47,874 nt of DNA, from the NCBI GenBank assembly GCA_015063185.1, contig SUSY01000010.1:1-47874 (forward strand), read 5' to 3'. Shown in pieces: positions 26,859 through 35,600 of the stretch. The translations under genes were made by a program, and so were the position numbers. Within the stretch, counting starts at the first letter, position 1. The number at the start of each line of letters is the position of its first letter. Source of the DNA: Thermoplasmata archaeon. Its GTDB lineage: Archaea > Thermoplasmatota > Thermoplasmata > Methanomassiliicoccales > Methanomethylophilaceae. Under the pieces are notes generated by a model, which was given only the letters and a program-made list of their open reading frames with translations, was not told the DNA's origin and searched no databases.

Positions 26859-28291
26859 TGGATGTCATGCATGTAACACAGGACTGCGTACACGATACAG
26901 TCTCCGGATACATCGATGATGGGTATTCGATCATGACGATGTTCGCAGAAGAGGGCGGTACGATAGATATCGTCATGCGTAGGGCCGATTCCGTCGTTGC
27001 GATATCGTATGATTTCACACAATATGCGACACCCTTGTCCGACATCACATGGTGTTCGACCGTTTACGAGAGGTTGATGTCGGAGATGAGCGGTGTGAGG
27101 TTCACGGATTCCGAGATGGACCCCATCGTGTACAGGAGGAAGGGGGACGGACATCCTCTACAGAAGGGAACATATGACCGTTCCACCGAAGTCAGGGTAC
27201 CGTTGCCCAGGAACCGTACCGTAGGTAACGACATCTTCGAGATACCGGTCGGACCGGTCCACGCAGGCATAATAGAACCCGGACATTTCAGATTCAGTGT
27301 GGCGGGAGAGACCGTCATTGAATTGAACCCATCTTTGGGATTCGTTCACAGAGGCATAGAGAGGATGATGGAGATGCCAGTGACCACGGACAGTTCGCGC
27401 CTGGTCGAAAGGATCTCCGGGGACACCTGTGTCGCCAACTGCATCGCATACTCCGAGATGATGGAGTCCGATATAGATATCCCCGAGAGGGCGAGGTACA
27501 TCAGAACGATCCTGGCAGAGATGGAGAGGTTGTACAACCACCTCGGTGCGGTCACCGGCATGTGTACGGACACAGCGTTCAACGTACCGTCCTTCGCAGG
27601 AGGCGGAATCCTGGAGAAGGTCCTCAGGATGAACTATGGGCTCACCAGACACCGTATGTTGATGAACATGGTGGTCCCCGGGGGCGTGAGGAGGGACGTT
27701 CCGGACACCAGACTCAGGGAGTTGGACGATTTCATGATGATCCTGAAGTTCGAGATCGAGGAACTCGAGTCCATGATGGACAACCCGTATCTTGCGGACA
27801 GGTTGGAGACTACGGGCGTACTCTCCGAGAGGGATGCCAGGATCATCGGTGCCACCGGACCCATCGCACGTGCGAGCGGTATTGCGTCCGATGTCAGGAA
27901 GGAATTGCCGTACGAGATGTACGGGGAACTAGGTCTGAGGGTGAACACATCCGTGAAGGGCGATGTACAGGCGAGGACTTGGGTCAGATCGGAGGAGATC
28001 TCCGATTCCATAAGTATCATCCACCAGTGCATCCAATCCATGAAACCGGGGGAGACGAGGGTCAGACCGAAGATCTCCGACGGTTTCCACTGTTCCGTCG
28101 TAGAGGCCCCCCGTGGAGAACTTGTCCATTGCATGACCGTTCGTGACGGCAACATATGGAGATACAACGTCAGGGATCCGTCGTTCATCAACTGGTTCGG
28201 TATGTGCCATGCCGTTCCGGGAAATGTGGTCCCAGACTTCCCCCTGATCAACAAGAGCTTCGGACTATCGTACAGCGGGAACGATCTGTGA
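26858..28291 (+). CDS. hyfG: Hydrogenase-4-like large subunit lacking all nickel ligands (NuoC-NuoD fusion type)
   Basis: A 477-residue fusion of a NuoC-like domain (about residues 1-115) and a NuoD-like large subunit (about 125-477), as in HyfG/HycE. In NiFe enzymes of this group the two motifs RxCGxC and DPCxxC bind nickel. Here the first reads ERISGDTCVAN, with Ser187 and Thr190 in the two Cys places, and the second reads FGLSYSGNDL at the very C-terminus, with Ser471 and Gly474. All four ligands are gone and there is no C-terminal extension for a maturation protease. The protein therefore cannot hold a NiFe centre and matches the Ehr (energy-converting hydrogenase-related) type. Start at 26858 overlaps the hyfF stop; ATG 26852 is an alternative. 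Confidence 0.9.
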   Translation: MDVMHVTQDCVHDTVSGYIDDGYSIMTMFAEEGGTIDIVMRRADSVVAISYDFTQYATPLSDITWCSTVYERLMSEMSGVRFTDSEMDPIVYRRKGDGHPLQKGTYDRSTEVRVPLPRNRTVGNDIFEIPVGPVHAGIIEPGHFRFSVAGETVIELNPSLGFVHRGIERMMEMPVTTDSSRLVERISGDTCVANCIAYSEMMESDIDIPERARYIRTILAEMERLYNHLGAVTGMCTDTAFNVPSFAGGGILEKVLRMNYGLTRHRMLMNMVVPGGVRRDVPDTRLRELDDFMMILKFEIEELESMMDNPYLADRLETTGVLSERDARIIGATGPIARASGIASDVRKELPYEMYGELGLRVNTSVKGDVQARTWVRSEEISDSISIIHQCIQSMKPGETRVRPKISDGFHCSVVEAPRGELVHCMTVRDGNIWRYNVRDPSFINWFGMCHAVPGNVVPDFPLINKSFGLSYSGNDL

Positions 28292-28300
28292 GGTCATATC

Positions 28301-29044
28301 ATGTTGAAGAGAAGTCTTAGGAATCTCGTTACCGGGGACAGGAACACCGAACCAATCGATATGATGATGGATGACAGGGAGATGATGCCTATGGCCTCCT
28401 CCGAATGCACCATGTGCGGCAAGTGTTCCGAGAACTGCCCTACCAAGGCGATATCCATCAATGACACCTGGAGGATAGACCTTGGAAGATGTCTGTTCTG
28501 CATGGATTGCGAAATGGTGTGTCCTATCGGATGCATATCCGAGATCCCGGCACCTGACTACACACTCACACGCGAGGAACTGGTGTTCGATAGGGACACG
28601 GACCCGTCGTCGGTGGAAAGGTCGTTGGACAAGGATGTGTGCAGAAGGTTCGGAAGGTCCATAGCGATAAGGGAACTGGATTCGGGATCGTGCAACGCAT
28701 GCGAGATCGAGTTGAACAATATGTCCAACCAGTTCTATGATGCGGGACGTTTCGGTATCAAGACGGTGGCTTCCCCTAGACATGCCGATGCGCTACTGGT
28801 CACCGGGCCTATGTGCGTCAACATGTCGGAAGCCTGCAGAAGGACGTTCGATGCCACACCCGACCCTAAACTCATCATCGCATCCGGTTCATGTGCGATA
28901 TCGGGCGGAATGTTCGTCGAAGGTGATGTGATCGGAGAGGGCATAGGGGATTCCCTGAATGTCGATATGTACATCCCGGGATGTCCTCCCGAGCCGGACC
29001 GTGTCATACGTTCCCTGATCAAGGCGTTGAGGATGCGTCACTGA
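28301..29044 (+). CDS. Fused ferredoxin-type (HyfH) and NuoB-type (HyfI) iron-sulfur subunit
   Basis: A 247-residue protein that joins two subunits usually made separately. Residues about 30-80 carry two 4Fe-4S motifs, Cys36/39/42/46 and Cys64/67/70/74, as in HyfH/NuoI. Residues about 112-247 are a NuoB/HyfI small subunit with Cys131, Cys134, Cys198 and Cys228 (SGSCNACEIE, GSCAISGG, PGCPPEPD), the ligands of the proximal 4Fe-4S cluster. All twelve ligands are intact, so electron transfer up to the large subunit is preserved although the nickel site there is lost. There is no stop or frameshift between the halves. The ATG follows a GAGGTCAT ribosome site. It is the last gene of the operon and overlaps the convergent uspA end by 7 bases. 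Confidence 0.9.
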   Translation: MLKRSLRNLVTGDRNTEPIDMMMDDREMMPMASSECTMCGKCSENCPTKAISINDTWRIDLGRCLFCMDCEMVCPIGCISEIPAPDYTLTREELVFDRDTDPSSVERSLDKDVCRRFGRSIAIRELDSGSCNACEIELNNMSNQFYDAGRFGIKTVASPRHADALLVTGPMCVNMSEACRRTFDATPDPKLIIASGSCAISGGMFVEGDVIGEGIGDSLNVDMYIPGCPPEPDRVIRSLIKALRMRH

Positions 29045-29415
29045 ACGACGATCACCGTACATTTCGCATTGGCAACGATGGAGTTGGATACGCTTCCCAT
29101 GATGACCCTATCGAAAGCGGTCTTGCTGGACCTCCCTACGATGATGGTACCGCAATCGAAACGTGCCGCGGTCTCGAGGATCACCTTATCCGGTTGGCCC
29201 GATTCAACGATGCTCTGTACATCCGCACCGCCCTCCTTCGCTTTGGAGACTGCCTTGTCCGCGTTGTCGTGAGCGACGTCTATCTCGGACACTGCATTCT
29301 TGGTGATGACGGTAAGGACGATCAGCCTCTCACCATAGACCACCGAATTCCTGATGGCATATTCCAATGCCTTCTCGGTATTCGCTCTTCCATCATAGGC
29401 GATCAACATGGTCAT
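29038..29415 (-). CDS. Universal stress protein (UspA family)
   Basis: A 125-residue single-domain Usp. The start MLIAYDGRANTEKALEYAI is the family's first strand and helix, and the C-terminal GTIIVGRSSKTAFDRVIMGSVSN contains the ATP-binding G-x2-G-x9-G(S/T) pattern (GRSSKTAFDRVIMGS). Nucleotide-binding Usp proteins respond to many stresses; partners are unknown. Two ATGs are close (29415 and 29409). Its stop codon overlaps the end of the Hyf operon from the other strand, so convergent transcripts could interfere. Confidence 0.92.
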   Translation of the reverse strand: MTMLIAYDGRANTEKALEYAIRNSVVYGERLIVLTVITKNAVSEIDVAHDNADKAVSKAKEGGADVQSIVESGQPDKVILETAARFDCGTIIVGRSSKTAFDRVIMGSVSNSIVANAKCTVIVVQ

Positions 29416-29552
29416 GATGCATGAATCCTCCGCTACCGATATAGCGGTTACGACTGCCCGGCCCGGATATGGGGGCGCTTCGACCTATCGTGTCCGTCAT
29501 CATCGGATTTCCGATTCAAACCTTTTTAAGGATATGTGTCGGTTACGTTCTC

Positions 29553-31199
29553 ATGAATGGGATTTCATCGAAGTCTCGCATCTTTGCGATGTTGACGATC
29601 GCTATGATGCTCTGTATCCCGTTCATCGGATTGCCCATGGCGACCGATGATGTGGATGCGACCGCTCCATCCTATCTCGTGTACTATGATTCATTGAGTG
29701 CGGATGGTAAGGAGGTGTATGATGCACTGGTGGCACACGCCGAATCAAAATCATTTGGTGATTTGACAATCACAATGGCATCCAACCCATCTAGCGATGA
29801 TATTGGAAGGGCGTTCCAAGCCTTCATCTGGGAACAGCCACAGTATTTCTGGATCCGTTGGATGGGTGATGGTGGCTCACATTCCGGTAATACTCTGACG
29901 ATACCTCTGGAATACATCGGACCGATCGCCCTCGCAACGGATAAATCTGCCAAATTGACCGAACTCAAATCCAAGGTGGACGAATCCGTGAATGGTTACG
30001 TCACATCCGGCAGAATGACCTACGAACTCATCAAAGGTTTCCATGACAGGATGATCAACGATTGCAGTTACGATACCCCTGCGACCCTCTCGGAGGAGTA
30101 TGATAACGCATACAACATCCTCGGAGTCTTCGTCGACGGTGAGGCAGTATGTCAGGGATACTCCATGGCTATGAAGTACCTCTGTGACAAGGCAGGGATC
30201 CCATGTATCAATGTCTCCGGTACATCATACTCCAAAGACGGTTCCGGGCCGCATATGTGGAACTACATCATGATGGATGATGGGCTCTGGTACTGCATGG
30301 ACGTCACATGGGACGATCCGATCGTCATCGGTGGCGGGGAGATGTTGCTGTACGACAACTTCCTAGTAGGTTCTGACACCGTGAACGACGAGAGGAAGTT
30401 CATCGAGTCGCATGATCCTTTGTACGAAGATCATCTGGCCCCGTTCATGTCCGTGATCCCTGCGATCGATAAGGATGTGCCATGGAAGTTGTCCAAGGAC
30501 CCATACCACCTCCGCCCGGGATCGGAGAGTGAGGTCGTCTACGAGATCGGTGATGCGGGGGATTCACCCTTCAATCTCACCAGGGTGATGATCGACCCCG
30601 ACGATTCGGACAACATCCTCAACAACATCGGACCGGATGGTAAGGGAGTGATAATTGCAGGTAACATCACTTTCATTCTCACCATGGATGCGATCGAACA
30701 GATATTCACCGAGATGGAGTCCGAGGGCACCGATCTGTTCACATTCGGTTGTGTCACCGAGAACAGGGAGTTCACAGATGTCTTCGATAAGATGTATCAC
30801 AAGAACGTCTACGCCCCGTTCATCCTGAATAACGGTGTCCCGATCGAGGATCTCGATGATGTCGGTGAAGGCATAGATGTGGAGATCGGAATCCCATATG
30901 AGATGGCCGAGAACGACATCGAGCTCTTCCTGCTTGTATGGGGTCTCGATTATGACGATGAAGGGGAGGATATGGAACTCTCCCCCATCTGGGGATCGAA
31001 ATACAACGACGGCATGATGACATACAGGATCACGGATTCGTTCGAGGACGGGTATGTCATAACCAGCAATCCCTTCGGGAACTTCTCGTTCGCTTGGGTC
31101 CTGGTGGTACTTGCCGTGGCCCTGATCCTAGCGATCGTAGTAATCATCACGATAATCGTCGTATTGTTAAAGATCATCAGATGGGTCGCAAGACGTTAA
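29553..31199 (+). CDS. Secreted, membrane-anchored transglutaminase-like protein
   Basis: A 548-residue protein. Residues about 8-28 form a Sec-type signal or anchor (IFAMLTIAMMLCIPFIGLPM). A transglutaminase-like core follows, with the Cys-His-Asp triad readable as GEAVCQGYSM, GPHMWNYIMM and YCMDVTWDDP, roughly residues 195-260. The rest is acidic and ends in a strong C-terminal helix followed by RWVARR, so the enzyme domain should face outside and be held in the membrane. Such domains act as cysteine proteases or crosslinkers of surface proteins. TATA-like CTTTTTAAGG lies about 25 bases before the ATG at 29553, preferred over the open frame from 29469. Target unknown. Confidence 0.82.
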   Translation: MNGISSKSRIFAMLTIAMMLCIPFIGLPMATDDVDATAPSYLVYYDSLSADGKEVYDALVAHAESKSFGDLTITMASNPSSDDIGRAFQAFIWEQPQYFWIRWMGDGGSHSGNTLTIPLEYIGPIALATDKSAKLTELKSKVDESVNGYVTSGRMTYELIKGFHDRMINDCSYDTPATLSEEYDNAYNILGVFVDGEAVCQGYSMAMKYLCDKAGIPCINVSGTSYSKDGSGPHMWNYIMMDDGLWYCMDVTWDDPIVIGGGEMLLYDNFLVGSDTVNDERKFIESHDPLYEDHLAPFMSVIPAIDKDVPWKLSKDPYHLRPGSESEVVYEIGDAGDSPFNLTRVMIDPDDSDNILNNIGPDGKGVIIAGNITFILTMDAIEQIFTEMESEGTDLFTFGCVTENREFTDVFDKMYHKNVYAPFILNNGVPIEDLDDVGEGIDVEIGIPYEMAENDIELFLLVWGLDYDDEGEDMELSPIWGSKYNDGMMTYRITDSFEDGYVITSNPFGNFSFAWVLVVLAVALILAIVVIITIIVVLLKIIRWVARR

Positions 31200-31201
31200 A
31201 C

Positions 31202-31231
31202 GTGGGGTACAACCCCCACACATCCTTTTTT
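31202..31231 (+). terminator. Hairpin terminator of the transglutaminase-like gene
   Basis: GTGGGG (31202-31207) and CCCCAC (31214-31219) pair across a short loop, followed by a run of six or seven T. Confidence 0.7.
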
Positions 31232-31317
31232 AGCATATCTTCCTAGAGTTATACTCTGATGATATTCTTGATTGATTGGATTGTGACCGTAAGTGATTCT
31301 ATGGGCGGCTTTTACAT

Positions 31318-31358
31318 ATTCGGAAAAATATGCATGTGTACACAATTTTCCGATTTGG
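31318..31358. promoter_or_regulatory. Palindrome ahead of the second AAA ATPase
   Basis: CGGAAAAAT (31321-31329) and AATTTTCCG (31344-31352) are inverted arms around ATGCATGTGTACAC. The element ends about 10 bases before the ATG and matches in sequence and plan the palindrome right after the gene at 32621-32660. Likely operator. Confidence 0.7.
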
Positions 31359-31365
31359 TGATCTG

Positions 31366-32619
31366 ATGAAATATGCCAGGAACAGATACCTCAACCGTTT
31401 GATTTCCAGGAAACACAATGGGATGATCAAGGTAATCACCGGAGTCAGAAGATGTGGCAAATCTTATCTTCTCTTCGAGTTGTTCTATAATCACCTACGT
31501 GAATCAGAGGTGGATGAGGAACACATCTTACGTATGGCATTGGATTCGTTGGAGAATAAGGCGTACCGTGATGTAGAGGGACTGCACAGATGGATCCTGG
31601 ACAATATCGTGGACGATGATATCCACTATGTAATGTTGGATGAGATCCAACTCGCAGACGGATTCGAGATGTTGATGAATTCCCTTTTGCGGATGCACAA
31701 CGTGGATGTGTACGTCACAGGATCCAATTCGAAATATCTCTCTTCGGACATAATCACCGAGTTCAGAGGCAGAGCCGATGAAATTCGTGTTCGCCCCTTA
31801 TCATTTTCGGAATATGTCAAAGCATATGATGGAGATAGATACGAGGCTCTTGAGGAGTATATGGCATATGGGGGATTGCCTGAATTAATCCATTTCAAAA
31901 GCGAAGAACAGAAGATCTCCTACCTCGATCATATCATGAATACGACATATCTCCTTGATATCAAGGAAAGGAAGAATGTGAGGCTGCCTTATGTGCTAGA
32001 TAATATCATGGATGTACTGTCATCATCCATCGGATCATTGGTTAATGTCACCAATATCAGAAATACGATGGTAAGTACGGGCTATAAGGGCGCTGATGAG
32101 GACACCATCACCAAATACATCGGCTATTTGGAGGACGCGTACCTGTTTGAGACCTGTAAGAGGTTCGATATTAAGGGCAGAAAACACATCTCATCTACCA
32201 GAAAGTACTATTCCGTTGACCATGGATTGACAAATACCAGATTGGATTTCCGTCAGCTATCCGACCGCCCACAGATTATGGAGAATATCATCTACAATGA
32301 GCTACGTTCCCGTGGATTCGAAGTGGATGTGGGAGAGATACTCTGTAGGAAGGATAAGGGTGATAAAAGGCCCCTTGTACGTCAAGAGGTGGATTTCATC
32401 GCCAGAACAGGCAGTCGTTCCATCTATATTCAATCCGTATTCATGATGGACAACGATAGTATGAAAGAACAGGAACTCAGGCCATTGAAGAGGATCAAGG
32501 ATTCTTTCAAGAAGGTCATAATCCTGGGCAACAGCATGAAACCACACTACAATGATGATGGCATCTTTTTCATCGGTCTGATTCAGTTCCTCATGGATGA
32601 GAATTCATTGAACTTCTGA
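31366..32619 (+). CDS. AAA-family ATPase with DUF4143 domain (second copy)
   Basis: A 417-residue protein of the same broad class as the gene at 18191 but only distantly similar. Walker A is GVRRCGKS (near residue 24-31), Walker B is YVMLDEIQLAD, and sensor 1 is VTGSNSKYLS. AYGGLPELIHF marks the entry to DUF4143, and QEVDFIARTGSRSIYIQSV near the end is the nuclease-like segment in which the expected ExK is altered to IQS, so it may be inactive there. The open frame starts at 31330, but that part lies inside the palindrome; the ATG at 31366 (MKYARNRYLNRLI) after GGTGAT is the real start. The matching palindromes on both sides make it a self-contained cassette. Role unknown. Confidence 0.86.
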   Translation: MKYARNRYLNRLISRKHNGMIKVITGVRRCGKSYLLFELFYNHLRESEVDEEHILRMALDSLENKAYRDVEGLHRWILDNIVDDDIHYVMLDEIQLADGFEMLMNSLLRMHNVDVYVTGSNSKYLSSDIITEFRGRADEIRVRPLSFSEYVKAYDGDRYEALEEYMAYGGLPELIHFKSEEQKISYLDHIMNTTYLLDIKERKNVRLPYVLDNIMDVLSSSIGSLVNVTNIRNTMVSTGYKGADEDTITKYIGYLEDAYLFETCKRFDIKGRKHISSTRKYYSVDHGLTNTRLDFRQLSDRPQIMENIIYNELRSRGFEVDVGEILCRKDKGDKRPLVRQEVDFIARTGSRSIYIQSVFMMDNDSMKEQELRPLKRIKDSFKKVIILGNSMKPHYNDDGIFFIGLIQFLMDENSLNF

Positions 32620-32620
32620 T

Positions 32621-32660
32621 AAATCGGAAAATCATGTACATATACACGATTTTCCGATTT
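32621..32660. repeat. Palindrome just after the second AAA ATPase
   Basis: AAATCGGAAAATC (32621-32633) and GATTTTCCGATTT (32648-32660) are perfect 13-bp inverted arms around a 14-base centre. It begins one base after the stop codon and is nearly the same as the element before the gene (shared CGGAAAA, ATGTACA-like centre, TTTTCCGATTTG). Confidence 0.85.
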
Positions 32661-32674
32661 GAGAAGACATCGCA

Positions 32675-35600
32675 TCACTCAACGTTCTTCAGGTTCTCCT
32701 TCGCGATAGAAAGCATCAGCTTGATACGGTTCAGCTGATTGACCTCGGATGCTCCCGGATCGTAGTCCACTGCGACCACATTGGATTCGGGGTACATCTC
32801 GCGTAGGATCTTGATCACACCCTTTCCGACCACGTGGTTTGGCAAACATGCGAAAGGTTGGATACAGACGATGTTCGGTACGCCGGACTTGATGAGTTCC
32901 ACCATCTCGCCTGCCAGGAACCATCCTTCACCATACTGGTTACCTATGGACAGGATCGGTTTGGTATGTTCTCCGATCTCCTCGATGTGCATCGGGACAC
33001 TGAAACGTTTGCTGTTCTCCAATGCGGACATGGCAGGCCTCTGGATGAAACGGATGAGCCTGGTCCCCCACTTGGACCTCCTGACCATCCTCTTGTCGAA
33101 GTCCAGATACTCCCCGTTATACCTCTTGCTGTACACTCCATAGCTGAAGAAATCGATCAGATTGGGGACGACTGCCTCCGCCCCCTCCCTTTCAAGAAGG
33201 TCCACGAGGTAGTTGTTGGCCAACGGCATGTACTTGACGAGGATCTCTCCGACGATTCCCACCTTCGGTTTCACCATGTCCTCATGGATCGGTAACTCAT
33301 CGAAGTCCTTCACGATCTCCTTACAGGTCCTCTTGAATCTCCTCAGTCCGTGACCGGAAAGGAGGATCTCCAGACATCTGTCCCTCCATTTGGCATACAG
33401 TTCGTTGGCGGAACCGGGGACCAACTCGTAGGGACGTACACGATACAGGCATCTCATCAACAAGTCGCCATAGACGAGGACCTGGACGGCATCGACGATC
33501 ATGCTCTTGCTGAATGAGAACCCTTCGTTCCTCTCCATTCCATTGAAGTTCATGGATATGACGGGGATGTGTGAAAGGTTGACCTTAGTCAACGCTCTGC
33601 GGATGAATGCGACGTAATTGCTTGCCCTGCAACATCCTCCGGTCTGCGACATCACTATGGCCAATCTGTCCGTGTCATACTCGCCGGAGAGCACCGCATC
33701 CATGATCTGACCGATACTGATGATGGATGGGTAGCAAGCATCGTTGTTGACGAACTTCAATCCGGTGTCGATGGCCCTGCGACCGTCATTATCGAGGATG
33801 ACTACATTGTAACCATACTTCTTCATGAGGGGTTGGATGAACTCGAAGTGGATCGGACTCATCTGCGGGCAGATGAGCGTGTACCCCTCTTCCCTCATCC
33901 TCGCGGTGAACTCGGCCCTTTCGAAGGGTTGCATCACATACGACGACCTGTCGGAACGGTCATCGATGGTCTCCATTGCGGCAAGGAGGCTGCGGATACG
34001 TATCCTGACAGCCCCGAGGTTGTTGACCTCGTCGATCTTCAATACCGTGTACAACTTACCGCTCTGTTCGAGTATCTCGGAGACCTGATCGGTGGTCACA
34101 GCGTCCAATCCGCATCCGAAGGAGTTCAATTGAAGGAGTTCGAGATCGTTCCTCTTGGTTACGAATTCTGCTGCGGTGTACAGTCTGGAGTGGAACACCC
34201 ACTGGTCGACGACACGTACTGGTCTTGTGGGTTGTTGGTCCAGAGGCAGACTGTCCTCCGTGAACACGTACAGACCATACGACGCTATGAGGTCGGGTAT
34301 TCCGTGATTGATCTCCGGATCTATATGGTATGGGCGTCCAGCAAGGACGATGCCCTTCATACCGCGGGATCCCATCTCCTCGAGACGTCTCCTTCCTTCC
34401 TCACGTATGGCATCCTTGGTGGAACGCTGTGCGACCCAAGCCGCATGTGCTGCAGCCCTTACCTCACTCTCAGGGAGGCCCCATTCATCCTTCGCGAATC
34501 TGACGAGACGTTTGGTGGCGACATCCTCGTTGAAGAAAGAGATGAAAGGACGGTGATAGTTCACGCCCTTGAGGGTTATGTCCTCGGTGTTGTTCTTGAT
34601 GTTCTCCGCATAACTGACCACGATCGGACAGTTGTACTTGTTCTGGGCGGCATCGGTCTCCCTGAACTCGTAGAATACGCATGGGTGGAAGATGTCCTTG
34701 ATCCCCTGATCGATCAACCACTGCACATGTCCATGGGCCAGTTTGGCAGGATAGCACTCCGATTCGGAAGGGATGGACTCCATTCCCAATTCGTAGATGC
34801 CCCTATTGGATGATGGCGAGAGTACCGTACGGAAGCCCAACTCCCTGAAGAATGTGGCCCAGAACGGATAGTTCTCATACATGTTCAGGACCCTTGGAAG
34901 ACCTATGGTACCTCTTGTAGCCTCCTCTTCGGAGAGTGTTGGGAAATCGAATATCCTCTCGTACTTGAAGTCCACCATGTTCGGTGCCTTCTCCTTGGAA
35001 TCGTTATCGGAGGCACCCTTCTCGCAACGGTTACCGCTGACGTATCTTCTGGAACCTGCGAACACGTTGATGGTCAACATACAATGGTTGCTGCATCTCT
35101 GACAGCGAACGTTCTTGGTCGTGTACTCGAGGTTCAACGCATCGTCCAATGTCACCATTGCGGATGCATTACCGTCATAATGTTTCCTGGCGACCAATGC
35201 TGCACCGAATGCACCCATAAGTCCGGATATGTCGGGACATGTGACATCTACGCCGGAGATCCTCTCGAATGCACGCAGGACGGCGTGATTGTGGAACGTT
35301 CCGCCCTGTACGACGATATGCTTACCTAGGTCGTCCGGGTTGGATAGTTTGATGACCTTGTACAACGCGTTCTTCACAACGGAATAGGCCAATCCAGCGG
35401 AGATGTCCGATACAGGAACGTTCTCCTTCTGTGCCTGTTTGACATTGGAATTCATGAAGACGGTACATCTGGTACCGAGGTCCACAGGTGATTCGGCGAA
35501 CAATGCGACCTTGGAGAATTCCACGACGTTGTATCCGAGCGATGATGCGAAGTTCTCGATGAAGGAACCGCATCCTGAGGAACAGGCCTCGTTGAGTAGG

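Noticed and set aside
21853..29044. Functional formate hydrogenlyase or hydrogenase-4
   Set aside because: No formate dehydrogenase gene is near and the large subunit lacks every nickel ligand, so the label hydrogenase would mislead.
21853..29044. F420H2 dehydrogenase-like (Fpo) complex of Methanomassiliicoccales
   Set aside because: The presence of HyfE and HyfB-type C-terminus and the NuoC-NuoD fusion fit the Hyf type, and NuoA/J/K-like fpo genes are missing.
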